DNA of 24,868 nt from Dehalococcoidia bacterium (GCA_004297315.1 SCTU01000301.1:1-24868); one strand, 5' to 3'; shown: positions 6,812-13,930, counted from the stretch's first letter. A program made the numbers and translations. The notes: generated by a model not told the origin, from the letters alone.

Positions 6812-7446
6812 TCCGCCGGGGCGTCGCCCGCCTCCGGGCCGTACAACCCCAGCCGTCTCACTACGTCGAGGACGCGCGAGGGCACGATGCCCTCGACCGG
6901 CTCGCCGCTCCTCAGTCGCGAGCGCACTTCCGTCGACGAGAGATTCACCTCGGGCATCTCGACGCGGTCGAGCCGCGTGCCGATCCCGGGCACCAGCGCA
7001 CGCAGCGCCTCAGAGGCCTCGAGCAGCGCCCCCGGCCGCGCCGCGACGCCGAGGCGGGCCGCCGCGACGATCCGCGCCGGGTCGCGCCAGTGCTCAAGGT
7101 CGCCCAGGGCGTCCGCGCCGAGGATGACCCACCACATTCCGCCGCGGACCGTGGCAAGCGCTTCGATCGTGTCGGCGGTAAACGACGGCCCTTGGCGGTC
7201 GATCTCGATCGTGCTGACTTCGGCCCACGGCACGCCCTCGACGAGCGCGCGTGTCATCTCCAGCCGGGCGGCCGCCCGCGTCACCGCGCGGTCGGCCTTC
7301 CGCCAGGGGTCGCCCGCCGGCACGAAGACGACGCGGTCCAATTGGAGCGATTCGCGGGCGGCCTCGGCGAGCGCACGATGCGCCGCGTGCGGCGGGTCGA
7401 ATGTGCCGCCCAGCAGCCCGAAGCGTCCGCCGTCCCTCGATGTCAC
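6808..7446 (-). CDS. nadD: nicotinate-nucleotide adenylyltransferase
   Basis: NadD transfers AMP to nicotinate mononucleotide in NAD biosynthesis. The 212-residue protein has the nucleotidyltransferase signature GLLGGTFDPPHAAH (10-23), the FVPAGDPWRK segment (about 41-50), and near the C-terminus NLSSTEVRSRLRSG, the conserved ISSTxIR motif. Start is a GTG at 7446 with GGAG 6 bases upstream. It follows obgE on the same strand after 18 bases; obgE-nadD adjacency is a widespread conserved pair, so co-transcription is likely. Its stop overlaps that of the convergent methyltransferase by 4 bases. Confidence 0.93.
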   Translation of the reverse strand: MTSRDGGRFGLLGGTFDPPHAAHRALAEAARESLQLDRVVFVPAGDPWRKADRAVTRAAARLEMTRALVEGVPWAEVSTIEIDRQGPSFTADTIEALATVRGGMWWVILGADALGDLEHWRDPARIVAAARLGVAARPGALLEASEALRALVPGIGTRLDRVEMPEVNLSSTEVRSRLRSGEPVEGIVPSRVLDVVRRLGLYGPEAGDAPAD

Positions 7447-7464
7447 CGGTCGCTCCGTCCGTGA

Positions 7465-8733
7465 CTACTCCCAGCGTACCGGCACGCCACCCACACGGAT
7501 CGTGTCGCCGGGCGCAACTCCGTGGCGTTTCAGGACTCGCTCGACGCCCATCCTGCGCAGTCGCGCGAGCAATTCCAGCCTCGGCTCCAGCTGGTCGACG
7601 TTGAGTGTCTGCGCCAGCCAGTTCGGCGTCGGCCCATCCACCTCGACGACGCCGTCGCGGGCGGTCTGGACCTCGAAGCGGTTGCGTCGCGCTGGCTCGG
7701 GCGTCAGGACGGGCACGTGTGCCGCGACGGCCCGCCGGTCTTCCTCCTGCACCCGCCGCAGCAGTTCGAGCGTCGCCTGCGCCAGCTCTCGCGTCCCCAT
7801 CTGTGCTGCCGCCGAGATGGCGAACCACCGCACACCGAGCGCTTCGATCCCGTCCCGCAGCAACTCGACCTGCGCCTCGCCGTCCGGCGTGTCGATCTTG
7901 TTCAGCGCGAGGATCTGCGGCTTCTCCGCCAGACCGTGCCCAAACTCCGCCAGTTCGTGGTTGATCAGCGCGAAGTCCTCGAGCGGCGCGTCCCGCGTCA
8001 TGTCGAGCAGATGCACGAGCACGCGCGTCCGCTCGATGTGCCGCAGGAACTCGTGGCCGAGGCCGGCGCCCTGGCTGGCGCCCTCGATCAGCCCAGGCAT
8101 GTCCGCCGCCACGAACGAGTCGTACCCGAGGTTCACGACGCCGAGTTCCGGCTGGAGCGTCGTGAATGGGTAGGCCCCGATCTTGGGGTGGGCGTGGCTC
8201 CAGGCCGTCAGCAGTGTCGACTTACCCGCGTTCGGCAGGCCCACGAGTCCGACATCCGCCAGCAGCTTCAACTCGAGCCTGAGGCGCCGCCGTTGCGGCT
8301 CTGCGCCGCGCTGGGCAAACATCGGCGCCTGCCGGGTCGGCGAGGTGAAGCGCAGGTTCCCCCAGCCGCCTCGGCCACCTCGCGCTACGACGACCGACGC
8401 CCCGTCTACGGTGAGGTCAGCCAGGGGCTCGTCCGGTTTCGCCTCGTCCCAAACCACGGTGCCAACCGGGACGGTCAACACGAGGTCGTCCGCGGAAGCC
8501 CCGCGCTTCTGGTTGCCGCTTCCCTTGCCCCCTGGGCCTGCCTCGCGCAGCCGGCCGTCCCGGAATGCCTCCAGGGTGCTCAGGCGCGTGCTGGCGAGCA
8601 GCACAACGTCTCCACCACGGCCTCCGTCGCCGCCGTCCGGCCCGCCGCGGGGCACGAACTTCTCGCGGCGGAACGAGACGGCGCCATCACCACCTCGCCC
8701 ACCGGCAACTTCAAAGGCGGCGGCGTCGATCAT
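7465..8733 (-). CDS. obgE: Obg family GTPase ObgE/CgtA
   Basis: Obg is an essential ribosome-associated GTPase in 50S assembly and stress control. The 422-residue product has the Gly-rich Obg fold (residues 1-158, with GGDGAVSFRREKFVPRGGPD and GPGGKGSGNQKRGA). The G domain has G1 GLPNAGKST (165-173), G2 around FTTLQPELGVV, G3 DMPG (211-214) and G4 NKID (278-281). The C-terminal OCT domain runs from about 350 to 422 (FEVQTARDGVVEVDG to IRVGGVPVRWE). Presence of the OCT domain is typical of Gram-positive and Chloroflexota proteins. The ATG at 8733 is favoured; a GTG two codons upstream (8739) is possible. No strong ribosome site is visible for either. Confidence 0.95.
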   Translation of the reverse strand: MIDAAAFEVAGGRGGDGAVSFRREKFVPRGGPDGGDGGRGGDVVLLASTRLSTLEAFRDGRLREAGPGGKGSGNQKRGASADDLVLTVPVGTVVWDEAKPDEPLADLTVDGASVVVARGGRGGWGNLRFTSPTRQAPMFAQRGAEPQRRRLRLELKLLADVGLVGLPNAGKSTLLTAWSHAHPKIGAYPFTTLQPELGVVNLGYDSFVAADMPGLIEGASQGAGLGHEFLRHIERTRVLVHLLDMTRDAPLEDFALINHELAEFGHGLAEKPQILALNKIDTPDGEAQVELLRDGIEALGVRWFAISAAAQMGTRELAQATLELLRRVQEEDRRAVAAHVPVLTPEPARRNRFEVQTARDGVVEVDGPTPNWLAQTLNVDQLEPRLELLARLRRMGVERVLKRHGVAPGDTIRVGGVPVRWE

Positions 8734-8841
8734 GCACACAAACTTTCGGTCGAAGAATGAGTTCTCCCAAACAGAGTCGAGGCTGGGTGTTCAGGGCGCC
8801 ACTCTCTGATCGTCATCGTCGTAGTGGGGATTCCGTGGGTG

Positions 8842-8862
8842 CCGGATTCCACTCGAATCTGG
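8842..8862. repeat. hairpin in the dnaA-obgE gap
   Basis: CCGGATTC (8842-8849) and GAATCTGG (8855-8862) form 8 pairs (one G-T) around loop CACTC. It can form in either transcript direction. It was checked as a possible tRNA T-arm and does not fit one. Confidence 0.45.
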
Positions 8863-8973
8863 TGGGCCTGTGTCTGGTGCACTCGCCTGGGGAGGACTCT
8901 TCGTGGGTAAGCGACCCGAGATCGCTCCCGGCCCCGATCGCGAGAGCTAGGCGTCGGACGAGTTATGCCAGCG

Positions 8974-9006
8974 CCCCGTATCTGTCGACAGGAAACGGGG
9001 GCTTTT
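8974..9006 (+). terminator. intrinsic-terminator-like hairpin on the plus strand
   Basis: CCCCGT (8974-8979) pairs with ACGGGG (8995-9000); the loop contains the 10-base palindrome CTGTCGACAG (8982-8991). The right arm runs into GC then TTTT (9003-9006), the layout of a terminator for plus-strand transcription. No plus-strand gene lies upstream, so its purpose is unclear. Confidence 0.4.
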
Positions 9007-9016
9007 CCCCAAAAGC
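9001..9016. repeat. perfect 6-base hairpin adjoining the terminator-like element
   Basis: GCTTTT CCCC AAAAGC is an exact inverted repeat, starting at the base after the preceding stem. Its T-run is the tail of the upstream hairpin, so the two are mutually linked. Confidence 0.5.
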
Positions 9017-9055
9017 ACCAGATGATCAGATCACGCGCGCAGCGGATACGCGAGT

Positions 9056-9103
9056 CGATCCACGGGCAGTCCCGCGGGGGATAACGCCTCGATTTGTGGG
9101 TAA
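9056..9103. other. cluster of DnaA-box-like 9-mers (possible oriC element)
   Basis: TGTGGGTAA at 9095-9103 differs from the TGTGGATAA form of the DnaA box at one base. GGGGGATAA at 9076-9084 has two differences, and CGATCCACG at 9056-9064 (opposite orientation) has three. A further CGTGGGTAA (two differences) lies at 8902-8910. The cluster is 20 bases past the dnaA stop codon. Matches of this quality can arise by chance, so only the clustering and location support it. Confidence 0.3.
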
Positions 9104-9123
9104 AGACGAGCCTGCGCGGGCGG

Positions 9124-10470
9124 TCAGGCGACGCGGCGGGACTGCTCGATCATCTCGCGGAGCGAGGCCATGTCTCGTTTCGTCTCGGGGTCGACGGAGA
9201 GCGACTTCTCCATCTTTCGCCAGCCGTGATGGACGGTGGAGTGGTCGCGGCCGCCGAGGGCCTGGCCAATCTCGACGAGCGAGCGGTGGGCCAGCTCGCG
9301 CATCAGGTACATCGCGATCTGGCGCGGGTAGGCGACGCGCTTCTCCCGGCTTTCGGAGAGCAGCCCCGTGCGGTCGATGTCGAAGTACCGGCAGACGACG
9401 TCGATGATCAGTTCGGGGCTCGGGGGAAGCCGCGGCTCGTTCGGCTCCAGGCTCGCCAGTGCGGAGTGGACCAACTCGGGCGAGAGCGGCTCGCCGGTCA
9501 GTCGCGAGTAGGCGACGACGCGGGTGAGGGAGCCCTCGAGCTCCCGGATGTTGTTCTTGTACCGCGCAGCGATGACCTGGAGCACGTCGTCGCGGACGCG
9601 GATCCCCTGTTCGTGGGCTTTGTGTCGCAGGATCGCGATGCGCGTCTCCATGTCCGGCGCCTGCAGGTCCGCGATCATCCCCCACTCGAAGCGCGTGCGA
9701 AGCCGCTCCTCGAGGCCGGAGATGTGCGCCGGGCTCTTGTCCGAGGTGATGATGATTTGCCGACCGGCCTCGTACAGCTCGTTGAACGTGTAGAAGAACT
9801 CGTCCTGCGTCTGCTCCTTGCCGGCGATGAACTGGATGTCGTCGACCAGCAACGCGTCCGCGGAGCGGTAGCGCGCACGGAAGTCGTCCATCGCGCGCTT
9901 CTGGATCGCCGTGATCAACTGGTTCGTGAACGCCTCGGCGCTGACGTACATCACCTGGGCGCCGCGCTCGATGAAGACGTGGCCGGCGGCGTGGAGCAGG
10001 TGCGTTTTGCCCAGGCCAGCCGCCCCGTAGATGAACAGCGGGTTGTAGAGGTGTCCGGGGTCGCGGGCGACGCCCTCGGCGGCCGCGAACGCCAGGCGGT
10101 TGCTCGGGCCGACGACGTAGTTGTCGAACGTGTAGCGCTCGCGCAGCCGTGGACGTGGGGTCGCCTGGCGAACCTCGGCAGGGACCGCGGTCTGCAGCGC
10201 GTTCACCGCTTCGTCCTGCATGCGCAGGGGCTCGAACTCGATCGCGACAGGGTGGCCCGTGAGTTCGACCAGCGTCCGCAGGATCGTGGGGCGCAGCCGC
10301 TTGTGCAGCCACTCCGTGACGAACTCCGAGCGCGTGCCGATGGTCAGCGTCTCACCGTCGAAACGAGTGCCGACCGTGCCCTCGAGCCAGGTGTCGTAGT
10401 TGGCGCGGGAGACGTCAGCGGAAAGCACCTTGAGCGCGGACTGCCAGACGGTGGCGGGATCGTCGTGCAC
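9124..10470 (-). CDS. dnaA: chromosomal replication initiator protein DnaA
   Basis: DnaA binds boxes at oriC and melts the origin. The 448-residue product has domain I (1-~75, VWQSALKVLSADVSRANYDT), a short domain II linker (~85-110) and the AAA+ domain. There Walker A is GAAGLGKT (149-156), Walker B is LLVDDIQF (207-214), and sensor and arginine-finger regions follow through ERLRTRFEWG. Domain IV has the DNA-binding signature GGRDHSTVHHGWRKME (406-421), with VHHG where many bacteria have VMHA. The frame is open far upstream (to 11751), but the start is a GTG at 10470 preceded by GAGGGGG (10479-10485), which gives the correct domain I. A non-coding, hairpin-rich region lies on each side. Confidence 0.95.
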   Translation of the reverse strand: MHDDPATVWQSALKVLSADVSRANYDTWLEGTVGTRFDGETLTIGTRSEFVTEWLHKRLRPTILRTLVELTGHPVAIEFEPLRMQDEAVNALQTAVPAEVRQATPRPRLRERYTFDNYVVGPSNRLAFAAAEGVARDPGHLYNPLFIYGAAGLGKTHLLHAAGHVFIERGAQVMYVSAEAFTNQLITAIQKRAMDDFRARYRSADALLVDDIQFIAGKEQTQDEFFYTFNELYEAGRQIIITSDKSPAHISGLEERLRTRFEWGMIADLQAPDMETRIAILRHKAHEQGIRVRDDVLQVIAARYKNNIRELEGSLTRVVAYSRLTGEPLSPELVHSALASLEPNEPRLPPSPELIIDVVCRYFDIDRTGLLSESREKRVAYPRQIAMYLMRELAHRSLVEIGQALGGRDHSTVHHGWRKMEKSLSVDPETKRDMASLREMIEQSRRVA

Positions 10471-10608
10471 GAAGACCGCCCCCTCAACAGCTGTCCGGCC
10501 GCAACCCGCCCGCCGCGTAGACACGCGAAGCCAGGAGACGCCAGACGATACACGCGACCACGATGGATGCGTCCGCCGAGCGATCAAGGCTGGTGAACTA
10601 CCGTCAGG

Positions 10609-10662
10609 AAAAAATCGGGATGAGACCCGGATGCCTCGTCCAACACTGGCCGCATCCGGGTC
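10609..10662 (-). terminator. hairpin plus T6 in the dnaA leader: terminator or attenuator candidate
   Basis: GACCCGGATGC (10624-10634) and GCATCCGGGTC (10652-10662) are perfect 11-base complements around a 17-base loop. Reading toward dnaA, the stem is followed 9 bases later by TTTTTT (minus strand, 10614-10609), the only such tract nearby. The gap between stem and T tract is longer than in a canonical terminator. If dnaA transcription starts upstream of it, this could attenuate dnaA; otherwise it would insulate dnaA from antisense transcripts. Confidence 0.45.
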
Positions 10663-10786
10663 CACTTGCCGCACAAGCGAAGCCCGTTCGACCGCGAGGG
10701 AACGTAGCACTCTCACTCCTCCGCGATCAAGACGATTACGTGAAGTCGCGGCACTTTTCGTGCAGGTGAAGGCCGCGTCCGCGATC

Positions 10787-10829
10787 GGTGCATCGCTTGC
10801 ACCCCGCGTATACTGCGCGACCTGAGGTC
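10787..10829 (+). promoter_or_regulatory. coaX-coaBC promoter with flanking inverted repeats
   Basis: TATACT at 10809-10814 is a good -10. No good -35 lies 16-18 bases upstream; that place is taken by the perfect inverted repeat GGTGCA-N5-TGCACC (10787-10803). A second palindrome, GACCTGAGGTC (10819-10829), sits at the expected start point. The two repeats bracket the -10, as activator or repressor operators would. The same TATACT -10 occurs in the gyrB promoter. Confidence 0.45.
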
Positions 10830-10881
10830 CCGTGAACACCGACCGCGCACTCGCGGCGGCGTATCGCGTGCGGGAGGAACC

Positions 10882-11685
10882 ATGGCCGAACACGAAATGC
10901 CCGATGCAGGCGGGCTGCTTCTTGCGATCGACATCGGCAACACCAGCATCGCAGTTGGCGTGTTTGACGGCGAGGAGATCGCGGCCACGTTCCGCGTCGC
11001 GACCGACCGCGAGAATTTTCCTGACGAATACGCGGTGCTCTTCGTCAACCTGTTGCGCTCGCGCGGGATCGAGCCGGAAGAGGTCAACGCGGCGATCATG
11101 TCGAGCACGGTCCCGCCGCTGATCTCGACGTTCCAGCAGGTGTGCCGCGACCAGTTCGGCGTTGAGCCGATCGTCGTCGGCCCCGGCGTGCGCACCGGCA
11201 TCCGCGTGCTCTACGACAATCCGCGCGAGGTCGGCCCCGACCGCATCCTGCACGCGGTGGCGGCGCTCGACCGCTACGACCCGCCGCTCGTCATCGTCGA
11301 CCTGGGGACGGCTGCCGTGTTCGACGCGGTGTCGAGAAACGGCGACTACCTGGGCGGCGCCATCGCCCCCGGCATCGGGCTTGCCTCGGAGTCGCTCTTC
11401 AGCCGCGCGGCGATGTTGCACCGTGTGAAGATCGAGCGTCCGGACGGGCCGGTCGGCCGCAACACGATCCATTCGATGCAGAGCGGCATCTTCTTTGGCT
11501 ACGTCGAGCTCGTGCGCGGCATGGTCCGCCGATTCAAGGAGGAGATCGGGGAGGAGGCGATCGTGATCGGCACGGGCGGTTACGCCCACATGATCGCCGA
11601 GGAGGCTGCCTGCTTCGACGCGATCGAACCCGACCTCAACCTGACGGGCCTTCGCCTGGTCTACGAGGCGAACCGTGACCGCTGA
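10882..11685 (+). CDS. coaX: type III pantothenate kinase
   Basis: CoaX phosphorylates pantothenate in the first committed step of CoA synthesis. It belongs to the ASKHA fold and is not feedback-inhibited by CoA. The 267-residue product shows the phosphate loop DIGNTS (17-22), the pantothenate-binding GPDR (118-121) and DLGTAAVFDAV (140-150), where the family usually has DFGTATTFD. LGGAIAPGIGLASESLFSRA (157-176) and IGTGGYAHMIAEE (229-241) follow. The ATG at 10882 has GGAGG 5 bases upstream. It overlaps coaBC by 11 bases, so the next two enzymes of the pathway are translationally coupled to it. The transcript starts in a long divergent region shared with dnaA. Confidence 0.93.
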   Translation: MAEHEMPDAGGLLLAIDIGNTSIAVGVFDGEEIAATFRVATDRENFPDEYAVLFVNLLRSRGIEPEEVNAAIMSSTVPPLISTFQQVCRDQFGVEPIVVGPGVRTGIRVLYDNPREVGPDRILHAVAALDRYDPPLVIVDLGTAAVFDAVSRNGDYLGGAIAPGIGLASESLFSRAAMLHRVKIERPDGPVGRNTIHSMQSGIFFGYVELVRGMVRRFKEEIGEEAIVIGTGGYAHMIAEEAACFDAIEPDLNLTGLRLVYEANRDR

Positions 11686-12940
11686 ACCCTCCGCATTGCC
11701 CGGACGGCCGGGTGACCCGCTTCGCGGCCGCCACATCGTCCTCGGCGTCACCGGCTCGATCGCCTGCTACAAGGCGATCGAGGTCACCAGCCGCCTCGTC
11801 CAGGCGGGCGCGATCGTCGATGTGGCGCTGACCGCGCACGCCGCACAGTTCGTCCAGCCGCTCACGTTCCGCTCGCTCACGGCGCGCGAACCCTACCTCG
11901 ACATGTGGCAGCCGTATGCCGACGTGGGCGAGGCTCATGTCGAGCTCGCGCGTCGCGCGGACGCGATGCTGATCGCGCCAGCCACCGCTTCGACGCTCGC
12001 GCGGCTCGCTAACGGGCTGGCGGACGACCAGGTCGCGTTGACCGCGCTCGCAACGACGGCGCCGCTGTTGGTCGCCCCCGCGATGGACGGGCAGATGTGG
12101 GCCAACGCCGCCACGCAGGCAAACGTCGAGGTGCTGAAGGCACGCGGCGTCCAGTTCATCGGGCCGCTGGCGGGGCGACTCGCCTCCGGCCGGATGGGCC
12201 TCGGCCGGTTGGTCGAGCCCGAGCAACTGGTCGAGGAACTCCGCTGGCGTCTGGCGCGCGAGCACGGCGATCTCGTCGGGCGACGGATCGTCGTGAGCGC
12301 CGGTGGCACGCGCGAGGCGATCGACCCCGTGCGCTACGTGGGCAACCGCAGCAGCGGCAAGATGGGCTACGCGGTCGCCGAGGCCGCCCGTGACCGGGGC
12401 GCGGAGGCAGTGATCGTCTCGACGGTGTCGCTCCCCGTGCCCGCCGGCGTCCGCGTCGTGGCGGTCGAGTCCGCGCTCCAGATGATGGAGGCGGTGCATG
12501 GCGAATGTGCTGACGCGGACGCGCTGATCATGGCGGGCGCCGTGGCGGACTACCGGCCCGCGGACGCCGCCGGACAGAAGATCAAGCGCGCGAAGGCCGG
12601 CGACATGAGCGTCGACCTGGTCGAGAACCCGGACATCATCGCGTCGACACCGGTCGAGACGCGCCGCGGCCTGCTCGTGAAGATCTCGTTTGCGGCGGAG
12701 ACGCAGGACCTCATCGCGAACGCCACGGCCAAACTCGCGAAGAAGGGCGCGCGCTTCGTGGTCGCCAACGACGTGAGCGCCACTGACGCCGGCTTCGGCG
12801 TAGACAACAACCGCGTGACGATCCTCGACGACGCAGGCGGTCGCGCGGACCTGCCCCTGATGCCGAAGTACGAGGTGGGACACGCAATCCTGGACCGCGT
12901 CCTGCCGCTGCTCTCCCCGAAGCCGTCAGCCGAGAGCTAG
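11675..12940 (+). CDS. coaBC: bifunctional phosphopantothenoylcysteine decarboxylase/phosphopantothenate-cysteine ligase
   Basis: CoaBC (Dfp) makes 4'-phosphopantetheine from 4'-phosphopantothenate and cysteine. The FMN-dependent CoaC half spans residues ~19-185 with LGVTGSIACYKA (23-34), catalytic His88 and IAPATASTLARLANG (100-114). The CoaB half (~202-421) has NRSSGKMG (224-231) and KIKRAK (302-307). The GTG start at 11675 lies inside the end of coaX (GTGACCGCTGA). Two CoaC motifs are altered: the PxMNxxMW motif reads PAMDGQMW (135-142) and the substrate-flap motif that carries an active-site Cys in E. coli (ACGDxGxGRM) reads LASGRMGLGRL (169-179), with Ser and no Cys. Other lineages vary here too, so loss of function does not follow. 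The 3' end overlaps the convergent HAD gene by 15 bases. Confidence 0.92.
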   Translation: MTAEPSALPGRPGDPLRGRHIVLGVTGSIACYKAIEVTSRLVQAGAIVDVALTAHAAQFVQPLTFRSLTAREPYLDMWQPYADVGEAHVELARRADAMLIAPATASTLARLANGLADDQVALTALATTAPLLVAPAMDGQMWANAATQANVEVLKARGVQFIGPLAGRLASGRMGLGRLVEPEQLVEELRWRLAREHGDLVGRRIVVSAGGTREAIDPVRYVGNRSSGKMGYAVAEAARDRGAEAVIVSTVSLPVPAGVRVVAVESALQMMEAVHGECADADALIMAGAVADYRPADAAGQKIKRAKAGDMSVDLVENPDIIASTPVETRRGLLVKISFAAETQDLIANATAKLAKKGARFVVANDVSATDAGFGVDNNRVTILDDAGGRADLPLMPKYEVGHAILDRVLPLLSPKPSAES

Positions 12941-13513
12941 CCCGCCCTCAGCCTCGAGCCGCTCCACCAGCGCTTCGAACTCTCGCCAGTGGTTGAGATG
13001 GTGCCGGATGTGCGCGCCGGGTTCCTGCGGGCGCGGCGAAACGGTCGCCCCGACGAAGAGCGCAGGGATCGTCGGGTGCTCCACGAAGTCGTCGAAGTTC
13101 TTCGCCGTGTCGTCGAACAGGACGATCAGGCCATGTTCACGCGCCGCGACGCCTTTCGGCCCGCGGTCGGTGCAGACCATCTCCGACGCGGGAATGTCGT
13201 AGCGCGCGAGCCAGCGTTCCGCGGACGGCATCTCGCGCTCGTAGCGCGCCGTCAGGATCACGAGGTCGTGCCGCATGGCGAGCCGCCGCGCGACCTCCAC
13301 CGCCCCGTCCTTCGGGGTCATCTCCACCGTGAGGTCGGTCTCCAGCATCTCCTTCAGCATCGCGTCCCAGCGCTCGGCGCCCACCTCGGGTTTGCCGGGC
13401 TTGCCCTGGCGGTGCAGCTCGAGCAGGTCGACGCCGAAGCGCTCCTGCGTGAGCCGCACCAGCATCTCGCTGAAGTCAGCGAGCGTGTCGTCGAAGTCGA
13501 GGCCGATCTTCAT
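12926..13513 (-). CDS. HAD-superfamily hydrolase, 5'(3')-deoxyribonucleotidase-like
   Basis: A 195-residue HAD phosphatase. Motif I is DFDDT (6-10) with nucleophile D6 and acid/base D8. Motif II is VILTAR (about 90-95), and motifs III/IV are represented by a conserved Lys region and VLFDDTAKNFDDF (about 131-143). The MKIGLDFDDTLADF opening and the small cap are those of the NT5C/YqfW-type nucleotidases that remove phosphate from deoxyribonucleotides; the substrate is inferred. Its ATG overlaps the VOC stop (ATGA), so it is the last gene of pepA-VOC-HAD. The C-terminus overlaps the end of coaBC on the other strand. Confidence 0.8.
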   Translation of the reverse strand: MKIGLDFDDTLADFSEMLVRLTQERFGVDLLELHRQGKPGKPEVGAERWDAMLKEMLETDLTVEMTPKDGAVEVARRLAMRHDLVILTARYEREMPSAERWLARYDIPASEMVCTDRGPKGVAAREHGLIVLFDDTAKNFDDFVEHPTIPALFVGATVSPRPQEPGAHIRHHLNHWREFEALVERLEAEGGLALG

Positions 13514-13917
13514 GAGTCCATCTTCGACGACGCGGGAGCAGGCTGCATCAACTGCACGTAATTCCCGTCCGGGTCGACCAGCGTCGCGATCCAGCCGCCC
13601 CAGCGTTCCTGCACCGGCTGCCGCAGGAACGTGCCGCCGGCTGCCGCGATACGACGTGCCGTCGCCTCGATGTCATCGACACCGAGGTTCAGGAGGCAGC
13701 GCACCGGGTCGGCGGCCGGGCCGCGCACCTCGCTGTGGACGGTCACGGTCAGCCGCGTGTCATGCGGCGGGTCGCCCCACTGGAACGAGACGAAGCCGTC
13801 CCGGTCGCTGCGAGGCGTCAGGCCGAGGACCTCGACGTAGAAGCGGCGCATCGCCGGCCACCGCTCCGCCGTGGTGTTCACCATCACGCCGGCGATGCCG
13901 AAGAATTCCCCGGCCAT
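13510..13917 (-). CDS. VOC-superfamily (glyoxalase/bleomycin-resistance fold) protein
   Basis: A 135-residue single-module VOC protein. The first beta-alpha-beta unit has VMVNTTAERWPAMRRFYVEVLGL (cut short here: the FYxxVLGL motif is at about 26-33). The second begins LLNLGVDDIEATARRIAAAG (about 75-94) and ends in TLVDPDGNYVQLMQP, the usual DPDGNxxxL ending whose neighbourhood supplies a metal ligand in catalytic members. Function could be a lyase, dioxygenase or binding protein; the sequence does not tell. It sits 13 bases after pepA and overlaps the HAD gene by 4 bases. Confidence 0.85.
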   Translation of the reverse strand: MAGEFFGIAGVMVNTTAERWPAMRRFYVEVLGLTPRSDRDGFVSFQWGDPPHDTRLTVTVHSEVRGPAADPVRCLLNLGVDDIEATARRIAAAGGTFLRQPVQERWGGWIATLVDPDGNYVQLMQPAPASSKMDS

Positions 13918-13930
13918 CGGTCGCCTCCGG

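Larger units (their letters stand above)
8740..9123. other. 384-base non-coding region between dnaA and obgE; candidate origin and/or small-RNA region
   Basis: Neither strand has a convincing gene. The region holds an 8-base-stem hairpin at 8842-8862, a short GGGT/ACCC hairpin near 8905-8917, two back-to-back hairpins at 8974-9016, and several DnaA-box-like sites concentrated at 9056-9103. Location next to the 3' end of dnaA is where many bacterial origins lie. dnaN and recF, the usual neighbours, are absent here, so the origin assignment is inference. I find no signatures of SRP RNA, tmRNA or RNase P RNA. Confidence 0.4.
10471..10881. other. 411-base divergent intergenic region between dnaA and coaX
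   Basis: No gene is convincing here. It contains the dnaA ribosome site (GAGGGGG, 10479-10485), a long terminator-like hairpin facing dnaA (10609-10662), and the coaX promoter region with two inverted repeats (10787-10829). I found no DnaA box better than three mismatches, so an autoregulatory box or origin here is not supported. A clear dnaA -35/-10 pair could not be picked; TATCGT on the minus strand at 10545-10550 is a weak -10 candidate. Confidence 0.6.

Noticed and set aside
7522..8760. Plus-strand open frame opposite obgE.
   Set aside because: The antisense strand has complete Obg motifs and all three domains; this is its shadow.
8842..8862. T-arm-like stem (GATTC...GAATC) suggesting a tRNA.
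   Set aside because: No TTCGA loop, anticodon arm or acceptor stem around it.
10798..10803. TTGCAC-like sequence as the -35 of the coaX promoter.
   Set aside because: Only about 6 bases from the -10; it is an arm of the inverted repeat instead.
10832..11122. GTG-started upstream ORF (96 codons) with GAGG before it, running into coaX out of frame.
   Set aside because: The product is Arg/Ser-rich and overlaps coaX for most of its length; the GAGG is part of a palindrome. Kept only as a possible short leader.
10471..11751. A 427-residue N-terminal extension of dnaA in the same open frame.
   Set aside because: It runs antisense through coaX, has no DnaA-like content before domain I, and a GTG with a strong GAGGGGG site gives a normal DnaA.
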